Below are positions 57,428-64,000 of a DNA stretch of 64,000 nucleotides, piece after piece. This DNA is from Circinella umbellata (taxonomy: Eukaryota > Mucoromycota > Mucoromycetes > Mucorales > Lichtheimiaceae). Positions within the stretch are counted from its first letter, which is position 1. Each line of letters opens with the position of its first letter. Under the pieces are notes generated by a model. That model was not told the DNA's origin, searched no databases, and saw only the letters and a list, made by a program, of their open reading frames with translations. Location of the stretch: NCBI GenBank assembly GCA_025093555.1, contig JAIWNF010000017.1, positions 434,001-498,000 of the forward strand, given 5' to 3'. The position numbers were made by a program, and so were the translations under genes.

Positions 57428-60400
57428 GCCCGAGGGACGGAGTTCCCGAGGACTTTATAACGCCACAATTACCACTGACAAGAGGGACAAACCCCCTTAT
57501 CCACCAATGTTAAACAGTATATGTAACACGTAAGTCCCATAATTTGTATGGTAGGCAGACGGACTGATTGTATATTTTTGGGAGGGATAAAAGGCATTGT
57601 TGAAATTATATGGATCAGATGTACTTTACTGGCTAGAACTGATTTGGCTTTATCCTTGTATAATTTGTAAGAGTTGTAGCTGCTTCACTTGCCACCTCCC
57701 CTGTTATTGCTTTCAATTCTGTTTAATCATTTGTTGTGGCCACTATGCGTAGGTCCAGACGGAGAGTCATTGGCATGACTTGGTGATATGTAGAAAGCCT
57801 GTCGCCCCTATGTCCAGATAAATTTAATTTAATTTACTCTCTTCTCTCTTATCCCATTCTTCTTAATAATAGCTATACTACCATTGTAAAAATAGATTCT
57901 TGCTTCCACCAAGAAGCGCCTCAAAAATTGGTGACCAATACTTTATTAGTACACTTTGTTAGGTACATTTTTTAGTATATGTTGAGGTGAGCATATGTGA
58001 GTCATATGCATGTTGGCTCAAGCTAAACACAAAACACAGCACAAGATTATTAGTATTTGTGACAATTACTGATCTTCATATAACTAAACTGTTTACATAC
58101 AGATGACTCAAGATTTTTTTAATTGCCCGTTTGTTCTTGTTTTGGGGGAAGAAACTCGAAATCTCTTTTATGCATTTGACACCAGATTTAATACCAGTCA
58201 CCTTTAATACACACATTTAGTATATCATCCTATCCAAATCTCCAAGTAAGTGATGCTGGGGATATTATCTCACACAATAGTATGAACACCTTTTAATAAT
58301 TTGTAAATAATATCGTCAGCTGCATATGTATCAAACACCACTATACCAAATATCAATGCCAGTCTATGACAAAAACGTTTGTCACCATCAAATGATGGTA
58401 TAGATATTGATGTTACTATACCTAGTCCTCCTCTCACGATAAAATATATGTTCGTTGCTTATCGATATTAATGGTAAATTTGCTTCTTCGCGGTATAGCT
58501 GGTATCGGAATGGAAAAACTTGATGCGGCTTTTGGCCACCAAAAAAGTTCATTTATATAGCATAGCTCAACATCGGGCATTGCATTGATTTTCCGCTCGC
58601 ACATGAGTTTCATTTTCTCGATTCAGATCTTCCTCAAAAGAAAGACAAGCCGCCTGAGAATGCAAAAGAGTTATTTGTGAGTTTGACGACATTGTGGGTT
58701 TTAATGGACGGACCTAGGTTGGTCTGAGGTTGGTCGAAGTTGGAAGGTGGACGCGAGATAAAAAAAAAAAATAAGGTCCACTTTTTTAACATGGTCACTT
58801 TTTGAGTTTCATAAATTGGTAAACTGGAAGCACTGTAAAAGGAAGCTAGTCTGAAAATAAAATCTGAAAATAAAATCGACTTTGTCTGAAAAAAAAAGAG
58901 ATGGTCCTGTATATACATTGAGCTTTCATATCGTAGAATTATCGGAAGGAAGTAACGTCTGTGCTTCTTTATATAATGTAACATGCAGTTTATAAAATCT
59001 GCGGAGGCTGGACTCTCATTTATATTAACTTTTTACTCTTTATAATCAAAGACCTTTTTATTGTCATTAATTAAATATATGAGTATTTTCGAATCAAGAT
59101 GTAAAAGAAATAGTCCGTTTTTTTTTCAAAAAAAGAAATCCATTCTTTGTGATCAATATGACTTGTACCACCTTTAGATGCAAATGTTAAGTTCCACATA
59201 AAATGATGGGTTATGGAATAAAATAAAATGTCATTTTTAGTTCAGCTTATATAACAAATATATTCACAACATTAATAATAATGATGATAAAGATGATAAT
59301 AATGAGTACAATTACATTATGTTGTATTCAAGGATTACATGTGAAAAAAAAAATGATTACTCCATCAAATATTAGGAAGCTCTTATACTTGGCTTTATTA
59401 TGTTGCTATCTGACATGAGCTTGTTGTGTACAAAATATGTGAATGGAGGATACTATTTCATTTTTTATTTTATACCGCGGATTTACTATGTACACGATAT
59501 AAAAATAAACATAACGCTAAAATTGGGAAAAATACTTGATTCACAATGATTCCACACAAATAAGCTCAGCAGCAAGTTAACTCCTCCTTTTATCGCTTTG
59601 ATGTGCGGTAGATCATGTTTATTTATTGTATATGGTTCGATAATGAAAATAAAAATACAGTTTCCAGTCGGTGGTATAGTTAATATTTTTCATCGACTTA
59701 CCATGTGCTGGTTTGCCATGCCGATCCAATCAACTACTGTTTATTGACTCTATTATGTGTCTTCATCGCTTTCTTGAACGTGGTAAGCATAATTGATATG
59801 CTTTAAAAATAAAAAAGGGGTTCTTAATGATTGGTCTATAAACTACGAACTTTTGATGTTGATTATTTTCTGGGAATATATCATTATATATAGGAATTAT
59901 ATGGAGTGGTTACGAAAGATACTATATAAAATGCATGAGTGTAAATAATTCGGCGATTTTAAGCAATTATTTATCAATTGAAGAGGAGTTTCAACTATAA
60001 GGTTGCGTCAAATATTCCCAAAAGTCAATGGTGCAACAGGTTCGTTAAAACCACGTGTGTGGTAGTTTGCCATTAATCTTGTTGTGAAAAAATGACACAA
60101 AGTATGAGACCTGCTAATTCATTGTCACTTGCAAACCACTGCCCCCAAAAAAAGCCTTTCTCTATATTCCTTCCTTTTCTGGCCGCCCCCTAAAATTGAT
60201 CGGGGATGCGGGTTTCGTTAGAGTACGCCACAGCCACGTTTTATTAGTATAACCGAGTCCCCAGGACCTTTTTTTTCGCCGCGATGATTTTTTTTGAAGA
60301 AAAAGACACTGAAACATGTTAAAAAGAATAAATGATAACCAAGTTCGATATGAAGGGGTACAGATCAGTATGATATGTCTCAAGAAAAAGATATTCTTAA

Positions 60401-60471
60401 ACCACTATAAAAAGCAAACAACTGAATAGGGAAAAAAAAAAGTTCGAGACTTTTTTTGTGTTTGTTGTTGC
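57428..60471. other. Long spacer before the Kin1-type kinase
   Basis: About 3 kb, AT-rich, with repeated CCTCGGG near 57434-57460 and a long run of short ORFs. None had coding character (58634-58984 minus is the longest and is unsupported). No repeat ends were found. The last ~200 nt are the kinase gene's promoter/UTR. Confidence 0.5.
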
Positions 60472-63187
60472 ATGTGTTTGCCGTTTTCAAAAAGCGAACA
60501 GAACAAAAAGGGTCGTGTGCCACACTCTTCTCATCCGCATTGCGATAATCCTTCTTGTTCTCGCCTTAAACAACCTATCCCAAATCGTCCAAACATGAAA
60601 GCTGCTTTTCTTGATGAAACAGCTCATTCTAATACACCTCCTCGACATCCTCCTCCTCTAACACCTCCAAAAGATTCTTCTAATAATGCTACAAGCAATT
60701 CTCATCAAACAAACAAACAACAGCAACCATCATTATCTCAGCAACAACAAACAAACAAGAATAATCAACAACAACAACAACAGCAGACTTCTAACACAAC
60801 CTCTTCTAACAATCGTGACAATTCTGGATCAGCACCAACACTCAAGTTCATTGGCAACTATGTACTTCAACAAAGTCTCGGAAAAGGCAGTATGGGGAAG
60901 GTCAAATTGGGCGTGCATAATGTGACAGGCGAAAAAGTATGTTTTACTTTATTTTATATATTTTTTACTTCACTAGTTATCCTAGCAACAAAACGAGAAA
61001 AAAAAACACTGACTAATATGAACTCGCTTAAAATAATAGGTTGCTGTTAAGATCGTTCCTCGAGCTAATTTCCAACTTTCAGTGCAACGTATACATGCCA
61101 ATTCAAACAAAACACCACGTCAAATTGCTAAGGAGCAGGCACGCGAGCATAATCGTGAGATGCGAACCATCCGTGAAGCTCACATTATGATGTTACTACG
61201 ACATCCTCACATTGTTGGACTCAAAGACATGGTCATCTCTGGGCCTTATTTTTATATTTCTATGGAGTATGTCAACGGTGGACAACTCTTACACTATATT
61301 ATCAAGCGACAACGACTTTCGGAACGACGAGCACGACACTTTTCCCGGCAAATAATTAGCGCTCTTGATTATATGCATCGTAACTCGATAGCTCACCGTG
61401 ACCTCAAGATTGAGAATATCCTCATCGATAAGGCTGGTAGAAATGTCAAGCTAATTGATTTTGGTTTATCCAATTTATTTGCACCAGAAAAATTATTAAC
61501 CACTTATTGTGGCTCACTATATTTTGCTGCTCCCGAATTATTACGAGCAACTCCGTACAAAGGTCCAGAGATTGATGTGTGGAGTATGGGAGTTGTTATT
61601 TATGTCATGGTAACAGGTGCTGTACCCTTTGATGATAAATCCATGCCTGGTTTACATGAAAAAATCAAGCGTGGTCATGTTACTTATCCACAACATATGT
61701 CGGACGAATGCCGTCACCTTTTGACACAGATTTTTATAACAGATCCTGAGAAGCGGGTCATCTTACAAGATGTTATACGACACCCATGGTTGAATCCAGA
61801 TAGTAATACGCCCTTGGTCAAAAATTTTGTGCCATTATCGCGTAAACCCCTGGAACTACCTCTGGATGAAACAGTCCTGGATCAAATGACACATGGGTTC
61901 GAATTAGGAACAGTTGACGAAATTCGCGAGAAACTTGAACTTATTGTCCAATCACCTGTGTATCAAGAAGCAGCATATCATGTTGCTCAACAACAGGCTG
62001 TAAAGCCACCAAGTCCACCACCAATGTCCTCTGAAGAGCGGTGGACTATTCCTTATGACGATCCACAGTCTGTCCCTGATGCATACCATCCACTTATCTC
62101 ATTGTATTACCTGACCAAAGAAAGGATAGCAGAAAAGCAACAAGATTCTCCAACATCGGCAGCTCCAGCACCTCACTATCCTAGTAGTTTATCACGCAAG
62201 GCATCAGTTGAATCCACATTGTCGATGAACAATGGTGGTAATCATTCGGAACGAAGCAGTCAGGGATCATTACACGAGCCTGAACAACATCAAGCTTCGC
62301 CGCTTGGACCACGCCGTACTACAGCCAATGTACCACAAGGTGAACCACCTGTACTTCCATCATCCCTTCCAAACCGGCCTGATTATCAACTGCTCGCGGA
62401 TGCAAGTGTACCAGGATTTGCTTCTCAACCTTCAGCTGCAGTTGGTTCAGGTGATTATTTATCACGATTTCAACGATGGTTACGATCATCAACGTCACAA
62501 CATCATCTTGTTGAGGAGAACCATAATAATACAACAACAACGGGTGGGGCCAAAACTCAAACTTCATCATCACCATTGCAACAACAACAACTGACAGATG
62601 CACAATCTGCTGCTAATCCGGCTTCAAATACTAATACCAGTACTGATGCTCCAATCACCGCTGCTCCTACCCACTGTTACAATCAAGGTTTACCTACACC
62701 ACCAGATTCGACTGTGGATGACCAGTCTATCCCAAATACTGTCTCTACCGTTGATCCACCGCATATTAGGCGATCACTTTTCCGAAAAATCTCATACGCA
62801 TTCCTTCGGAAACCAGTTTTGACTGAAAGCGCAGTTGCACAAGCTGCTGAAGCAGCTCGTGATCGACCATTGCCTCCATTGCCACCAAATGTCACAACAA
62901 ATACTCCAGTTACTACACCTACGAATAATATGGCCGCCGGCGGTCCTCAACAACAGCAATTACCACAATCCGAAGATATCGCCAAACCCATGCCTACTGT
63001 TAAATCTTCAGTTAAATATAATAAAGATCAAGCAGCCATGGAAACCTCTTATCGAAAATCAGGACATCAACGATCCGCATCTTCCGCATCAGCGCAGCAG
63101 GCTGCCACTAGAACATTATCAATGAAAATTAACGCTTGGTTAAATCGATCTTCATCTACTCGTGGTCCCAAGACCCAGCATTTTTAA
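60472..63187 (+). CDS. Kin1/Kin2 (PAR-1/MARK)-type Ser/Thr kinase
   Basis: Two exons, 60472-60936 and 61040-63187, phase 0, 870 aa. The N-terminal ~120 residues are Pro/Gln/Asn-rich. The kinase domain spans about 128-430: glycine loop QSLGKGSMGKVKLG, AVKI lysine, the MEYVNGGQLLHYIIKRQRLS stretch, HRDLKIENILID catalytic loop, LIDFGLSNLF, then YFAAPELL. The 'ISALDYMHRNSIAHRDLKIE' arrangement is diagnostic of Kin1/Kin2 and its animal relatives Par-1/MARK, which control polarity and exocytosis at the plasma membrane. The C-terminal ~400 residues are Ser/Pro/Gln-rich with basic stretches (RRSLFRKISYAFLRKP) but no obvious KA1 domain. Exon 2 ends TAA at 63185-63187. An ATG at 60595 is an alternative start with a shorter tail; 60472 is the first ATG. 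Confidence 0.9.
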
Positions 63188-64000
63188 ATTTATATTTTGC
63201 ATTTTTACACATTTTTTTTTTATCTGTTGGTTTTTTTAACCATTTTCGCTCATCTTATTTTATCATTTACTCTTTGTAATATATTAATGTTTCTTTTTTT
63301 ATTGTTCCATTAAAAACGTCACCATCACTTGTCCTTTCTTTTTCTACATTTTATACGTACTCTTTTTACTACTATCTTATATTACTATTCCTATTATTTT
63401 TATTGCTATTAAAAGAGATTATTTAACATGTGTTACCTTTACCATCACAATTTAGAAGAAAACTTATTTTTATTTTTGGAATGTGTCGTGTATGTTCAAA
63501 AGATTTATTATGCACGTGCTGTGTGTCGGATAAACTTTGAAAGGAACCAATCTTTTATTTAACACCTAGTGCATCTTGTTCTTTCCGATATATAGCTCTA
63601 ATTATTATTGTACATACCGTATTACGATCTTGTTTTATTATTGTATCTTTAATACGTTTGCAACAGATTATATAATCGAAAACCATCAGATGATATATTC
63701 ATGAGTTCAACCAGGAAGGAATTGGCGATATTGTTGAATGTGCAGTAATAAAAAATGAGGCGTTGTACATGCATATGTGGATGGATTACTTGGTTGAAAC
63801 CAGCTAGGTAAAATAACTCCATGCTGAAATTTCTTGAAATTTTTTCTCTTGATTTTGGAGTAGACCTATTTAGCACTTGAGCGTCACTCCTGAAGGTATT
63901 TATAAGATATCAATCAAAATGAAATAGAGCAAATATGTCAATCTTGTACCAAGCTTAAATTAGCAAGTTTTCAATAAATAGAGTTGCTATGAGATAATTC
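63188..64000. other. 3' flank of the Kin1-type gene to the window end
   Basis: T-rich 3' UTR-like sequence, then AT-rich spacer. No gene supported up to the edge; the minus-strand ORF at 63649-63876 lacks coding character. Confidence 0.5.

Noticed and set aside
57434..57462. CCTCGGG repeats considered as a terminator hairpin or RNA gene
   Set aside because: They are direct rather than inverted repeats, so no stable stem forms; no RNA family recognised.

Overview
This window is strongly AT-rich fungal nuclear DNA. Genes are dense, most are split by short GT-AG introns (roughly 50-130 nt), and the set is typical of an early-diverging filamentous fungus: Pfa4-type palmitoyltransferase, PIG-U, Fzo1, Mid1, p24 cargo receptor, a Sip3/Lam1-type sterol-transfer protein and a Kin1/Par-1 kinase. 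A fungal FAM72 gene, long polyQ/polyN tracts, and several decayed copies of a multi-exon family with a G-R-R-x-D...E-L-G-x-x-E motif point to Mucoromycota, probably Mucorales. That placement is inference. No tRNA, rRNA, CRISPR array or origin was seen.

Layout. 1-16.5 kb is conserved genic DNA: HAL4/HAL5-like kinase (cut by the window edge), FAM72, DHHC palmitoyltransferase, a TPR/F-box protein, a polyQ RING protein, PIG-U and the mitochondrial fusion GTPase Fzo1. 17-26.6 kb is an accessory island built as a long inverted repeat: two divergently oriented, decayed copies of one six-exon gene flank a 3.1 kb centre of broken coding fragments. The right arm carries two non-autonomous DNA transposons that are absent from the left arm, so empty sites can be read directly. 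28.7-40.1 kb is genic again: aspartic protease, EamA transporter, WW-domain protein and a 14-exon Sip3/Lam1-type gene. 40.8-48 kb is a second accessory island with a third, more decayed family copy carrying an internal duplication of two exons, an ATCCG-rich minisatellite, another small TA-site transposon and a broken non-LTR reverse transcriptase. 49-55.2 kb holds a Q/M-rich protein, Mid1, an Erv25-like p24 protein and a class V PLP enzyme. 55.2-60.4 kb has no intact gene but contains a further pogo-like element inserted at the end of a gene remnant. A Kin1-type kinase closes the window.

Functional links. Several genes serve membranes and the secretory pathway: palmitoylation (DHHC), GPI transamidation (PIG-U), ER-Golgi cargo (p24), sterol transfer at contact sites (Lam1), calcium entry (Mid1) and mitochondrial fusion (Fzo1). 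They are neighbours rather than an operon or cluster. Mid1 and Erv25 share a short divergent promoter; Erv25 and the PLP enzyme converge six bases apart.

The most unusual material is the decayed duplicated family in the two accessory islands and the small transposons nested in it. The exon models given here were built by hand from splice sites and reading-frame continuity.
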